DNA of 64,000 nucleotides from Chloroflexota bacterium (GTDB taxonomy: Bacteria; Chloroflexota; Anaerolineae; UBA4142): the NCBI GenBank assembly GCA_023381515.1, contig JAMCQI010000035.1, forward strand, positions 33,035-97,034. The letters are read 5' to 3'. The position numbers and the translations under genes were made by a program. Below the pieces are notes generated by a model. The model was not told where the DNA came from, did no database searches, and saw only the letters and a list, made by a program, of their open reading frames with translations. Shown in pieces: positions 32,928-41,184 of this stretch. How positions within the stretch are numbered: the first letter of the stretch is position 1; every line of letters starts with the position of its first letter.

Positions 32928-33006
32928 CTGTATCCTTTACACTCTCGCCGCATCTAAAGAGTAAACGGCGGTACACCATTATCTCAAACCTGACCGGAGC
33001 AAGCCC

Positions 33007-33186
33007 ATGTCTGCAAAAGAGGAAATCACGTCACTTGAGAAAGAGCTGGAGCAGCTTCAATCCCAGCTCCCGCGCCATTCGATTTCTCCATCAATCCAAG
33101 CGCGGATCGACGAATTGGAAGAAACCATAGCCGAGCTCAAAGAAAAGGCAAACGCCCCCCAGCGCGGCAACAGCCTTGATTCATAG
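33007..33186 (+). CDS. Small coiled-coil protein, 59 aa
   Basis: The ATG at 33007 is preceded by GGAG, and the frame ends at TAG 33184-33186. The sequence begins MSAKEEITSLEKELEQLQSQ, then LPRHSISPS, then a second helix IQARIDELEETIAELKEK. Two amphipathic helices with a Pro/Ser hinge suggest a short coiled-coil hairpin. Proteins of this style are common but uncharacterised. It lies between a terminator and a promoter, so it is probably a short independent transcript. Confidence 0.65.
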   Translation: MSAKEEITSLEKELEQLQSQLPRHSISPSIQARIDELEETIAELKEKANAPQRGNSLDS

Positions 33187-33197
33187 GGCACATCTTG

Positions 33198-33225
33198 TTG
33201 ACGCGCGCCGCTTAGACGCTATAAT
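33198..33225 (+). promoter_or_regulatory. Strong promoter upstream of 33347 gene
   Basis: TTGACG (33198-33203), a 16-bp spacer and TATAAT (33220-33225). Transcription would start near 33233, leaving a leader of about 115 nt before the ATG at 33347. Confidence 0.7.
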
Positions 33226-33279
33226 TGCATTGACTCGTCCGCGCTCTTGAGCAGTCGCGCGCGGGCAGCCAAAAAGCCT

Positions 33280-33335
33280 CTGTTGGGCAGCCTCACGTCA
33301 TGGGCTTGCGCTGCGAGAGGCTTGTTTCATTTTCG
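33280..33335 (+). other. Leader stem-loop, possible attenuator or small RNA end
   Basis: AAGCCTCT (33284-33291) pairs with AGAGGCTT (33317-33324) and inner GGGCAGCC/GGGCTTGC arms extend the hairpin. It is followed by GTTTCATTTT. It may end a short transcript of about 100 nt from the 33198 promoter, or gate the small membrane-protein gene. Confidence 0.4.
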
Positions 33336-33346
33336 GACAGAGTATC

Positions 33347-33571
33347 ATGGACAAAGTAGAGAACAGATCGTCCTGCCTGCTTGCTCCCTTCGCCGTCCTC
33401 TGGCGCTTCACGGCCTGGATCATTGGGGCCGTAGGCCGCATCGTCGCCCTCGTCATCGGCTTCATCTTCATCCTCATAGGGGTCCTCGTAAGCATGACCA
33501 TCATTGGACTGCCTTTCGGAATTGCGCTCCTCATTTTGGGCAGCATGTTGATCTGGCGTGGCTTGTTCTAG
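33347..33571 (+). CDS. Small two-helix membrane protein, 74 aa
   Basis: Two hydrophobic helices, about residues 9-30 and 33-72 (the latter long enough to break at the IGLPFG loop): LWRFTAWIIGAVGRIVALVI and LVSMTIIGLPFGIALLILGS. No motif of known function. ATG 33347 is the first in frame after the structured leader. It probably resides in the cytoplasmic membrane. Confidence 0.6.
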   Translation: MDKVENRSSCLLAPFAVLWRFTAWIIGAVGRIVALVIGFIFILIGVLVSMTIIGLPFGIALLILGSMLIWRGLF

Positions 33572-33602
33572 AAACTCGACCTTCCATCGGACCGAGAAAA
33601 AG

Positions 33603-33639
33603 AAGGGCGCAAAGAGCCAGAGTAAACTGCTCTTTGCGC
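33603..33639 (-). terminator. Terminator of the UroD-like gene (minus strand)
   Basis: GGGCGCAAAGAGC / GCTCTTTGCGCCC, a perfect 13-bp stem with an 11-base loop. On the minus strand it is followed by TTCTTTTTCTC, giving a good U tract. On the plus strand the tail is weak, so it mainly serves the 33666 gene. Confidence 0.8.
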
Positions 33640-33665
33640 CCCTGCCTTACTGCATAACCCGCACG

Positions 33666-34667
33666 CTATTTGGCAGCCCCTGCCGTCTCCAGGACCGTCC
33701 GGATATTCTGCTCCGGCGTATCAATGGGGATCACGCACCCACCCGCCAGAATGAGCCCCCGGCCGTTCACCTGCTCGATGGCATTTCGCACCTGCTGCAC
33801 GATCGCATTGTTCGCCTCCCGATCAGCAGGGTTTCCTTGAAGCGTCCCCCACTCGTCGATCCCGCCCACCAACAACCCTCGATACTGGGCGCGTGCTTCC
33901 GCTAGGGAGGGTTCCGTCCGGCGGTCGTGCCAATTGATCGCTTGCACCGGCCACTGGCTCAGCGGCTCAAAGTAGATGTTCAGCCCGTGGATGTGGAGGA
34001 GGATGAACTCGGCTTGGGCGGCCGTGAGAGCCTCGACGACCTCCAGATCGTACGGCTCGCCAAACCGTTGGAATTCTTCCAACGTAAGATACTTGGGCGT
34101 TGCCATTTGCGTCGCAAAAAAGATCGCCGATGCCCCCGCCCGCAAGCTCTCGGTCGCGAAGCGGATGGTCGTTTCCGTTAGCGCTCTCAGGACGCGGTGT
34201 AAGAGGACCGGTTCGGCGCGCAGGTCCTCCATCAGGCGCTCACCCGCGAGGTTATGTGCCGTGTTGAGCGGGGCGAAGACAGTCTGCAAGATGGGCACCT
34301 CCGCCCCCAATGCTTGGCGGATAAGCTTGATCGCGGCGGCCTCGCGCTGGAATACCGGGTTGGACGCGTCGAGCGCGCCGATCCTGTTCCAGTCAGAAAT
34401 CGAGTTCACCGGCCGTGACACATAGGTGCGTGTTCCCTCGCGATTCTGTCCGTCGCGAAAAGTCGCCCCGTACATCTCGGCTGGATAGCCTGACGCGGGC
34501 GTTACCTTGACCAAGTCGAATTCATACTTGTTTTGGAACTCGACCACGCGGCGGGCGAGCCCTTCCGCGCTCAGGTCGTCGTTTGGAAAATGTCGCCATA
34601 GGGCGACCGGCGTGTGGTCGACCGGCTCGCCGCGCATGGCGGCGCTGATGCGTTCGCGATGATTCAT
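33666..34667 (-). CDS. Uroporphyrinogen decarboxylase (URO-D) family protein
   Basis: 333 aa from ATG 34667 (GAGGA upstream). URO-D superfamily barrel: MNHRERISAAMRGEPVDHTP, LWRHFPNDDLS, YEFDLVKVTPASGYPAEMYG, ILQTVFAPLNTAHNL, LAGASAIFFATQ-like strand, and LLHIHGLN. Family members include haem-pathway HemE and corrinoid methyltransferases. This one lacks the haem-enzyme N-terminal signature and is not with haem genes, so a methyltransferase-like or other role is more likely. Last gene of a three-gene operon; its start lies inside the preceding gene. Confidence 0.8.
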   Translation of the reverse strand: MNHRERISAAMRGEPVDHTPVALWRHFPNDDLSAEGLARRVVEFQNKYEFDLVKVTPASGYPAEMYGATFRDGQNREGTRTYVSRPVNSISDWNRIGALDASNPVFQREAAAIKLIRQALGAEVPILQTVFAPLNTAHNLAGERLMEDLRAEPVLLHRVLRALTETTIRFATESLRAGASAIFFATQMATPKYLTLEEFQRFGEPYDLEVVEALTAAQAEFILLHIHGLNIYFEPLSQWPVQAINWHDRRTEPSLAEARAQYRGLLVGGIDEWGTLQGNPADREANNAIVQQVRNAIEQVNGRGLILAGGCVIPIDTPEQNIRTVLETAGAAK

Positions 34668-35070
34668 CTTTATCCTCAATCTCGATCGTTACTTCCTCAA
34701 CCTCTCCCTCTGCAATCCGGAATCCTCTGACCGTGGCTTGGGCCGGGTCCATGAGGGAGATCAACAGATAGAAAGCGTCGGGATAGAACGCTCGGGCAAT
34801 GTCGATTGGCGACGGATACGCGGGGCTGGCTGGATGCGAGTGATAGATCGCGAGCATATCCCATGCGTGCTCGTCCATATCCTGCAAAGCGTGCAATTGT
34901 TCATGCGGATCGGCAAGATAGCGGACGTTGGCTTCGCTCTCCACATTCTTGAGCGGATAGACCATCAGCGCGCGTCCATCCTTGCCCGCAATAATCCCGC
35001 AAGTTTCGCGCGGCGCCTCCCGCCGCGCCTGCTCAATCAGTTGCTCCAACTGCTCCCGCGTCAATTGCAT
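34522..35070 (-). CDS. M67 family (JAMM) metallopeptidase with out-of-family tail
   Basis: Residues 1-135 form the JAMM/MPN core: ETCGIIAGKDGRA (catalytic Glu), YHSHPASPAYPSPID (metal-binding HxHx7Sx2D), and MDPAQATVRGFRIAEGEVEE. Homologues usually stop soon after this (EIEI). Here the frame runs on for about 45 Arg/Pro-rich residues (RTHQRRHARRAGRPHAGRP), overlapping the start of the UroD-like gene by 146 bases. The tail may be a readthrough after a lost stop. Such peptidases process small sulfur-carrier or ubiquitin-like proteins; none is seen nearby. GAGGTGG precedes ATG 35070. Confidence 0.82.
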   Translation of the reverse strand: MQLTREQLEQLIEQARREAPRETCGIIAGKDGRALMVYPLKNVESEANVRYLADPHEQLHALQDMDEHAWDMLAIYHSHPASPAYPSPIDIARAFYPDAFYLLISLMDPAQATVRGFRIAEGEVEEVTIEIEDKDESSRTHQRRHARRAGRPHAGRPMATFSKRRPERGRARPPRGRVPKQV

Positions 35071-35082
35071 CGCCGTGCCACC

Positions 35083-36636
35083 TCATGCGGCGTACACAAC
35101 CTGCCCGCCGGCGATCGTGTACTCTATCTTGGTTTCCAGAATCTCGCGCGGCGGAATGGAAAAGATGTCCTGCGACAACACGACGCAGTCGCCCGGGGCG
35201 CCATTCTCTCCCTGCCCGGAGCCGGCTCGAAGGGGGCGCGTGTAAGCTCCCACTGCTTCCTCCACCGAGACACGCTCTTCGGGAAACCAGCCGCCCGCCG
35301 GGTCGCCGTCTACTCGCTGGCGAGTCACCGCCGCATGAATGCCGGCCAGCGGGTCAAGAGTTTCCACCGGGCAGTCGCTCCCGAATATCAGCTTCGCCCC
35401 GGCGCCGAGCAGGCTCCGGAATGCATAGGAATAGCGAGCCCGTTTTCCCAGCAGTCTTTCTGCCATCCGGTAATCGCTGGGCGCGTGGATTGGCTGCATG
35501 GAGGCAGTTACGTTCAGTTCCTTGAAACGGGGCAAATCTGCCGGATCGATGTGCTGGACATGCTCAATTCGTAACACCGCCGTGTGCATTTCGCGACGCA
35601 ACTTTTCGTACGCGTCCAGCACATCCCGGATCGCTCTATCCCCGATCGCATGCGTCGCCACCATGAGGCCGGCATTCGCGGCGGTGACCGCAAGCCGCTC
35701 GATCTCCTCCGGGGGTGTCACGGCGACTCCACAATTCCCCGGCTGACCCTCAAACGGTTCCAGCAGATGAGCTGTCTGAGAACCGAGCGAACCGTCCGCG
35801 AAAATCTTGACTCCCCCGATCCGCAGCCATTCATCCCCCAGACCCGTTTGCAGACCCAACGCGACCGCGTGTTCCAAGTTTTCCACAGGAATCATGTGCA
35901 GGACGCGCAAATTCAAAAGGCCTTTGCTGTGCAGGCTTTGAAAAGCCTTGAGTGCATTCGCTCCTTCAACATTATGAATCCCCGTCAACCCAAGCCGGTG
36001 CGCTCTCCGAATCGCGTCCAGCAGGGGCTTTTCTGAAACCTTGTCCGCGTCAAAGCCGATGGGGCCAGACACGAGCTTCATCGCGTTTTCTCGCAACAAC
36101 CCGGTAGGCTCGCCCTCTGCGTCTCGCTCGACGACGCCTCCGGCCGGATCCGCGGTCTCGCGGCTGATGTGTGCCATCTTCAGAGCTGCGCTGTTCAGCC
36201 AGACCGAATGGCCGTCCTTACGGTCAAGGACAACCGGATTCCGCGGTGCTGCACGGTCGAGCGGGGCCTTGGTGGGGAAGCGAGGATCTGTCCAATCTTG
36301 GTGATTCCAGCCTGATCCCAAAATCAATTCGCCCGGCTCTGCCCTGCGAACGCGTGCCTCCACTCGCGCGACCGCTTCCTCCAGAGAGCGCGCGCCTTCG
36401 AGTTGGACACGCGCCATCCCCATCGCATACCCTGTGAAATGAATGTGCGAATCCACCAAGCCCGGAATGACCGTACGCTCCCGTAAGTCGATCACCTCTG
36501 TCCGCGGCCCGCGCTGCGCGATGGCGTCTTCGCCCAAAGCCAGCACGCGCCCATTTGAAAACGCGATCGCGCGGGTCAGCGGTTGTGCCGCGTCCATCGT
36601 GTGGATCTTGCCATTTAAGAGGAGAAGGTCTGCCAC
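35083..36636 (-). CDS. Amidohydrolase family 3 (YtcJ-like) protein
   Basis: 517 aa. LLLLNGKIHTMDAAQPLTRA opens the composite barrel. GLVDSHIHFTGYAMG carries the first metal-binding His pair, and LGSGWNHQDW, VATHAIGDRAIRDVL, RIEHVQHIDPADL and GSDCPVETLDP complete the amidohydrolase-3 signature. The likely substrate is an amide, carbamate or cyclic compound, unknown. GTG 36636 is chosen because a TATAAT lies only seven bases upstream, so the mRNA is probably leaderless; an in-frame extension further upstream would overlap that promoter. It heads the operon with M67 and UroD. Confidence 0.88.
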   Translation of the reverse strand: MADLLLLNGKIHTMDAAQPLTRAIAFSNGRVLALGEDAIAQRGPRTEVIDLRERTVIPGLVDSHIHFTGYAMGMARVQLEGARSLEEAVARVEARVRRAEPGELILGSGWNHQDWTDPRFPTKAPLDRAAPRNPVVLDRKDGHSVWLNSAALKMAHISRETADPAGGVVERDAEGEPTGLLRENAMKLVSGPIGFDADKVSEKPLLDAIRRAHRLGLTGIHNVEGANALKAFQSLHSKGLLNLRVLHMIPVENLEHAVALGLQTGLGDEWLRIGGVKIFADGSLGSQTAHLLEPFEGQPGNCGVAVTPPEEIERLAVTAANAGLMVATHAIGDRAIRDVLDAYEKLRREMHTAVLRIEHVQHIDPADLPRFKELNVTASMQPIHAPSDYRMAERLLGKRARYSYAFRSLLGAGAKLIFGSDCPVETLDPLAGIHAAVTRQRVDGDPAGGWFPEERVSVEEAVGAYTRPLRAGSGQGENGAPGDCVVLSQDIFSIPPREILETKIEYTIAGGQVVYAA

Positions 36637-36643
36637 GGGTCTG

Positions 36644-36671
36644 ATTATACGCGCGGCCTGATAGAATGCAA
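36644..36671 (-). promoter_or_regulatory. Promoter of amidohydrolase operon (leaderless)
   Basis: On the minus strand TTGCAT (36671-36666), a 16-bp spacer and TATAAT (36649-36644). The GTG start at 36636 lies where transcription is expected to begin. Confidence 0.65.
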
Positions 36672-36782
36672 GGGCTCCCAAAAACAAGAGCGAGCCACTC
36701 TCCATCTAGAGTGCGGCCCGCTCTCCTCCGAAATCCAGAGCCAAGCTCTAATTCAGCGTTGCGCAGTCTGCAATTTGCAGTC

Positions 36783-37304
36783 CTAGGCTCCTTCGAACTG
36801 CACCATCGTGTATATGTCATAACCCTTGAGCCGGTCTCTGCCGTGGAGATCTGTCAGCTCAATCAAAAAGGCCAGCCCGGCGATCTTCCCGCCCAGCTTC
36901 TCAAGGAGGGTAATCGCCGCCTTTGCCGAACCGCCGGTTGCCAGCAAGTCATCGACGATGAGGACCTTTTCTCCCGACGAGATCGCGTCCTTATGGACCT
37001 CAAGTGTGTTTGAGCCGTATTCAAGTGAATAGGAGAGAGAAAGCTTTTCCGCCGGCAACTTGCTCGGCTTACGGATCGGCACAAAACCCGCACCCAACTC
37101 GTAGGCCAGAGGGGCGCCAAAGATCCATCCTCTCGCCTCGACCGCCGCGACGACGTCAATCTCCGTGTCTTGATAGTGTTCCACCATCGTATCGATGGCT
37201 TCCTGAAAAGCCTCCCCATCTCGGATCAGAGTGGTGATGTCTCGGAAGAGGATACCTTCGACGGGGAAATCGGGGATTGTGCGGATGAGGCGTGCCAAAT
37301 CCAT
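36783..37304 (-). CDS. apt: Adenine phosphoribosyltransferase
   Basis: 173 aa, the usual size. Type I PRTase: LARLIRTIPDFPVEGILFRD, ITTLIRDGEAFQEAID, EARGWIFGAPLAYELGAGFV, IRKPSKLPAE, SLEYGSNTLEVHKDAI, and the PRPP loop KVLIVDDLLATGGSA. It converts adenine and PRPP to AMP (purine salvage). AGGAGG lies seven bases before ATG 37304. Divergent from the solute-binding lipoprotein operon. Confidence 0.96.
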   Translation of the reverse strand: MDLARLIRTIPDFPVEGILFRDITTLIRDGEAFQEAIDTMVEHYQDTEIDVVAAVEARGWIFGAPLAYELGAGFVPIRKPSKLPAEKLSLSYSLEYGSNTLEVHKDAISSGEKVLIVDDLLATGGSAKAAITLLEKLGGKIAGLAFLIELTDLHGRDRLKGYDIYTMVQFEGA

Positions 37305-37455
37305 GGAGAGCCTCCTACGCGCTCGGGGAATTTTGGGAGGGGCATTACGCTTCGTGTCACCACTCCCGTGCGATTCTACGCGAAAAGGCAGAAAAATGCA
37401 AATCCCCCCGGGATGTGTTATAATAACCTTGTATTCAGCGCGCCGCCGGAGGCTT

Positions 37456-38769
37456 GTGGCAAAGGTTTACCCCTCGATCATCTGCTCTGCGATTCTCACC
37501 GTGTTGACCACGGCCTGCGCAGTCTCGGGCCTGCCTCAGATAGAGCCTACGGCGACGGTGCCCGGCCCCACGAGCGTCAAGCCAACGCAGATCGCGAACT
37601 TGCCAACCACAATGACCGCGCCCTCGCCGACCCGTGCGCCGACTACATCCGATGGCATCATTACTCTGAGCGTATGGATGGTCGAAGATGTCGCTCCGAG
37701 TGACACTCCGGCCGGCAAGGTTCTGCTCAATCAGATAAACGCTTTTTCTGCCCAGAGCCCGTCTATCCGCCTCGAGTTGGCGACAAAACTGGCATCCGGC
37801 AAAGGCGGCCTGCTTGACTTTCTGGAGACGACCCGAGCGGTTGTACCGGCCCGCCTGCCCGATGTCATCGCGCTGGAAATGGCCCAGGTGCCGTTGGCGG
37901 CGGGTGAGGGCATCTTGCAGCCTTTAGACAGCTGGCTTCCGGCCGATGTCACCGGCGATTGGTTTCCTTTTGCCGTCCAAGCGGCCCGCTACCAAAATCA
38001 CTGGATGGCCGTCCCTTTCGCGGCAGATATCCAGCACTTGGTTTATAACAAAGCGGCTGTCCGCCGGGTGCCCCAAACCTGGAATGATTTTCTCAGCCAA
38101 AAGGGCACCCTGCTCCTTCCGTTAGGCGGAGATGACGCGTTTCTTTTGCAATATTTGGCCCAGGGCGTCCCATTTTTGGACACGAATAACCAGGTGGCTC
38201 TCGATGGAAATGCCACAGCCCAGGTGTTGAGTTTCCTGAAACGCGCTCATGACCAGGGACTGATACCGGAAAGCGCACTGTCTCTCAAGAGTGTCGATCA
38301 AGTCTGGCCCGGCTTTGCTGCCGGCCAGGTTTCCATGGCGCAGGTCTCGGCTTCCCGGTACTTGATGGAGCGTTCCAAATCGTCGAATTATCTCTACGCG
38401 CCTATGCCAACTCGCGAGGGGAAGGTGGCTACTCTGTCGACCGGCTGGGCCTTTGCGGTGGTCACCAGCGACCCGGCTCGGCAGGCCGCCAGCATGCAAT
38501 TCATCCGCTGGATCACCCAGGGAGAACATCTCGCGCCATGGTTGCGTGCAGATCATCTCTTGCCCGCCAGCCGCTCGGCCGTGCCGCTCGCCGTGGACCC
38601 GCCCGACTATGCCGGGTTCATCTCGGACGAACTGGAGCATGCCTCGTCTTTGCCTTCCGCTTCCAGCTACGCGACGCAAGCCGAGGCTTGGCGCTCAGCC
38701 ATCGCGGCCGTCTGGAAAGGGCAAATGACTCCGGAGCAAGCGGCCCGCACCGCCGTGGCGGCCAAATAA
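37456..38769 (+). CDS. ABC transporter solute-binding lipoprotein (family 1)
   Basis: 437 aa from GTG 37456. A signal peptide with lipobox (LTVLTTAC) and a Pro/Thr linker are followed by a type II extracellular solute-binding domain: IITLSVWMVEDVAPSD, LVYNKAAVRRVPQTWNDFLS, VATLSTGWAFAVVTSDPARQ. Sugars are the commonest ligands for this family. No permease or ATPase genes follow; the next genes are a glycosyltransferase and cytochrome-biogenesis-like genes, so the transporter partner is elsewhere. The ribosome binding site (GGAGG) is close to the GTG (3 bases). Confidence 0.82.
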   Translation: MAKVYPSIICSAILTVLTTACAVSGLPQIEPTATVPGPTSVKPTQIANLPTTMTAPSPTRAPTTSDGIITLSVWMVEDVAPSDTPAGKVLLNQINAFSAQSPSIRLELATKLASGKGGLLDFLETTRAVVPARLPDVIALEMAQVPLAAGEGILQPLDSWLPADVTGDWFPFAVQAARYQNHWMAVPFAADIQHLVYNKAAVRRVPQTWNDFLSQKGTLLLPLGGDDAFLLQYLAQGVPFLDTNNQVALDGNATAQVLSFLKRAHDQGLIPESALSLKSVDQVWPGFAAGQVSMAQVSASRYLMERSKSSNYLYAPMPTREGKVATLSTGWAFAVVTSDPARQAASMQFIRWITQGEHLAPWLRADHLLPASRSAVPLAVDPPDYAGFISDELEHASSLPSASSYATQAEAWRSAIAAVWKGQMTPEQAARTAVAAK

Positions 38770-38792
38770 GTAAAGCGTGGAAGGATTGATAG

Positions 38793-40058
38793 ATGTTTGA
38801 GACCTCCCTCCGCAACGAAGGACAACGTCGCCTGTCGGAGATTGGAGTTGCAGACCTGCTGGTTGGGATCCCTAGTTACAAGAACGCTGAAACCATTGGC
38901 CACGTCGTCGAGACCGCCGGCGACGGAATGTTGGTGCACTTTCCCAAATTACGACCCGCCATCGCCGTCGTCGACGGAGGATCGTCCGACGAGACTGTCC
39001 ATGTCGCGGCCAATCGTCCGCTCCCTCCAACCGTTCGGCGCATCGTCACGACCTATCAGGGCATTCAAGGCAAGGGAAGCGCCGTGCGAGCTATTCTCGA
39101 AATTGCCCGCGCCCTGGGCGTCAAGGCCTGCATCATCCTCGAAGCCGACCTCACGAGCTTGACACGCGATTGGATCCAGCGGCTCGCGGCTCCCATCCTC
39201 AATCGCGAGTTCGACCTCGCCATCCCGTGGTATGCCCGTCCACTCGTCGAAGGCGGCGTCAACGATCTCCTGGGTTACCCACTCACACGGATGCTCTACG
39301 GCTCCGACCTGCGTCAGCCTATGGCCGGCGATTTTGCGGTTTCGGGAGAGCTCGCCGCGCGGATCCATGACCGCGATGTGTGGGAGACCGATGTCGCCCG
39401 CCAGGGAATTGGCATATGGCTAGCCACGATCGGCATCAACGAGAACATGAAAATGTGCCAGGTCCGGCTTGGCCCCAAGATAGAGCACAAGAAGGAAGCG
39501 CCGATCCTGATTGATCCGACCTTCGTCCAGACGGTGGGTACCCAGTTCCGCATGATGGATATCTACAAGAAACGCTGGCCCCTCCCGCACGAAACGCGCT
39601 CGGTACCCATCTATGGAGAATCGGACAAGTTGCCCGAGCCGGCCAAACTCACCGGGACCATCACGATGGACATGCTGAACGACGCCTTTCATTCGGGCGC
39701 GCGGCGCACCCGCCGCCTGTGGCGAACCGTTCTTGCGCCCAGCAATCTGGAGCAGGTCTTTGATCTTGCCAATCGACCGCGTGGGGGATTGCGGTTTCCA
39801 CCCGACTTGTGGGCACGGGTGGTCTTTGATTCTGCCGTCGTCTACAATAAAGGGGAAAACGACCCGGATAAGGTAGCGCTCGGCCTGCTGCCGATGTACT
39901 ATGCCCGCGCGGCAACCGTGCTCAGAGAGACTGGGGCCAAGCTCGACGCGGTTGAACAGGCCATTCAAGAACAAGCACGCGTTTTCGCAGAGCAGAAACC
40001 CTATCTTCTCTACCGCTGGGATACTTTTGTACCTTGGGCGGTGGACGGAGTGCGATAA
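38793..40058 (+). CDS. Glycosyltransferase family 2 (GpgS-like)
   Basis: 421 aa GT-A enzyme. LLVGIPSYKNAETIGHVVET, IAVVDGGSSDETVHVAANRP (nucleotide-sugar binding), ACIILEADLTSLTRDW (metal-binding motif) and the extended C-terminal domain resemble glucosyl-3-phosphoglycerate or mannosyl-type synthases that make compatible solutes. The acceptor is not known. It is cytosolic. Second gene of a four-gene operon. Confidence 0.78.
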   Translation: MFETSLRNEGQRRLSEIGVADLLVGIPSYKNAETIGHVVETAGDGMLVHFPKLRPAIAVVDGGSSDETVHVAANRPLPPTVRRIVTTYQGIQGKGSAVRAILEIARALGVKACIILEADLTSLTRDWIQRLAAPILNREFDLAIPWYARPLVEGGVNDLLGYPLTRMLYGSDLRQPMAGDFAVSGELAARIHDRDVWETDVARQGIGIWLATIGINENMKMCQVRLGPKIEHKKEAPILIDPTFVQTVGTQFRMMDIYKKRWPLPHETRSVPIYGESDKLPEPAKLTGTITMDMLNDAFHSGARRTRRLWRTVLAPSNLEQVFDLANRPRGGLRFPPDLWARVVFDSAVVYNKGENDPDKVALGLLPMYYARAATVLRETGAKLDAVEQAIQEQARVFAEQKPYLLYRWDTFVPWAVDGVR

Positions 40059-40068
40059 GAGGAAGAAG

Positions 40069-40566
40069 ATGAAATTAGAACGCAAGCTTTTCTGGCTGGG
40101 ACTGGTCGTGGCATTCGCCATGGGTCTGACGGCTCTGGCATCGCTGACGGCCGCCCCGGCGCACGCCCAAGGGCCAAATATCGACGACGAAGTGAACCGG
40201 ATAGCCAAGAATCTCTACTGCCCCGTCTGCCCGAACACTCCCCTCGACGTTTGTTCGACGCAGGCGTGTGCCCAGTGGCGCGCCCTGATCAAAGAAAAAC
40301 TGCAACAGGGCCAAACGGAGCAACAGATACGCGATTACTTTGTGGCTCAATACGGTCAGGTGGTCTTGGGGGCCCCTCCCCCACAAGGATTTAACTGGCT
40401 GGCCTACATCCTGCCTGTCATTGGCATAGTGATCGGGGCGGCCGTTGCATGGTTCACCGTGCGGCAGTGGCTGGTCGGCCGCAGTTCACGCGCGGCGCCC
40501 GCCGACGCCCCGGCGATTCCGGAGGAATACGCCGAGCGCATCGAGAAAGATTTGAAGGAGTACTAG
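40069..40566 (+). CDS. ccmH: CcmH-type cytochrome c maturation protein
   Basis: 165 aa. A signal peptide, a CcmH domain with LYCPVCPNTPLDVCSTQAC, and a membrane anchor (about 112-135). In CcmH/CycL a conserved LRCxxC pair reduces apocytochrome c haem-binding cysteines; here the motif is LYCPVC, with further Cys at CSTQAC. GAGGAAG precedes ATG 40069. The next gene is a thioredoxin-like partner only one base away, as expected for a reducing pair. No CcmF, CcmE or Ccs gene is in the window. Confidence 0.88.
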   Translation: MKLERKLFWLGLVVAFAMGLTALASLTAAPAHAQGPNIDDEVNRIAKNLYCPVCPNTPLDVCSTQACAQWRALIKEKLQQGQTEQQIRDYFVAQYGQVVLGAPPPQGFNWLAYILPVIGIVIGAAVAWFTVRQWLVGRSSRAAPADAPAIPEEYAERIEKDLKEY

Positions 40567-40567
40567 T

Positions 40568-41104
40568 TTGCCGCGTTGGCTACAAACAACCGTTTTTGTG
40601 TTGGTCATTGTTGTGATCGGTTTCTTTGCGTTTGGTCTCAAGGCCCGTGGGGAGATCCAACCGTCCGCAGGGCCGGCCCCTGATTTCACACTCAAGACGT
40701 TTGATAACCAGACTGTCCACCTGGCCGACTTGCGGGGCAAGGTCGTGGTCGTCAACTTTTGGGCCTCCTGGTGCGGTCCTTGTCGCGATGAGGCGCCTTT
40801 CCTCGAAAGCGCCTACCAGCAGTACAAGGACCGCGGCGTCGTCTTCATCGGCGTCGATTGGGTGGACCCTGAGCCGGACGCCCGAGCCTACATCAAACAA
40901 TTCAACATCACTTATTTGAATGGCCCCGACCTTGGCACAGCCATCGCTCCCCTCTACCGCATCCGCGGCGTGCCCGAGACTTATTTTGTCGCCAAGGACG
41001 GCACCCTGGCAGGCAATTCCCTCGGCCCCATCGCGCCTGACAGCTCCTATATGACCGACCAGCAATTCACCCAAAAACTGGACGAACTCCTCGCGCAAAA
41101 ATAG
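40568..41104 (+). CDS. TlpA/ResA-type membrane thioredoxin
   Basis: 178 aa. An N-terminal membrane anchor (residues 7-27) precedes an extracytoplasmic thioredoxin fold: APDFTLKTFDNQTVHLADLR, VVVVNFWASWCGPCRDEAPF (active site WCGPC), and the cis-Pro loop IRGVPETYFVAKDG. It would supply reducing power for cytochrome c maturation with CcmH. The start is TTG 40568, one base after the ccmH stop, with AAGGAG nine bases upstream. Confidence 0.9.
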   Translation: MPRWLQTTVFVLVIVVIGFFAFGLKARGEIQPSAGPAPDFTLKTFDNQTVHLADLRGKVVVVNFWASWCGPCRDEAPFLESAYQQYKDRGVVFIGVDWVDPEPDARAYIKQFNITYLNGPDLGTAIAPLYRIRGVPETYFVAKDGTLAGNSLGPIAPDSSYMTDQQFTQKLDELLAQK

Positions 41105-41120
41105 AGGGTGTGAGCATAGC

Positions 41121-41156
41121 AGGGGGCTCGGCATCGCCGGCGATGCCGAGCCCCCT
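41121..41156. terminator. 36-bp perfect palindrome between convergent genes
   Basis: AGGGGGCTCGGCATCGCC (41121-41138) is followed at once by its exact reverse complement (41139-41156). It forms an 18-bp hairpin in either transcript, without a T run. It sits between the convergent TlpA and YfhO genes and probably ends both messages. Confidence 0.75.
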
Positions 41157-41184
41157 CTACATCCATGCGCCATCTTCACTGGAG

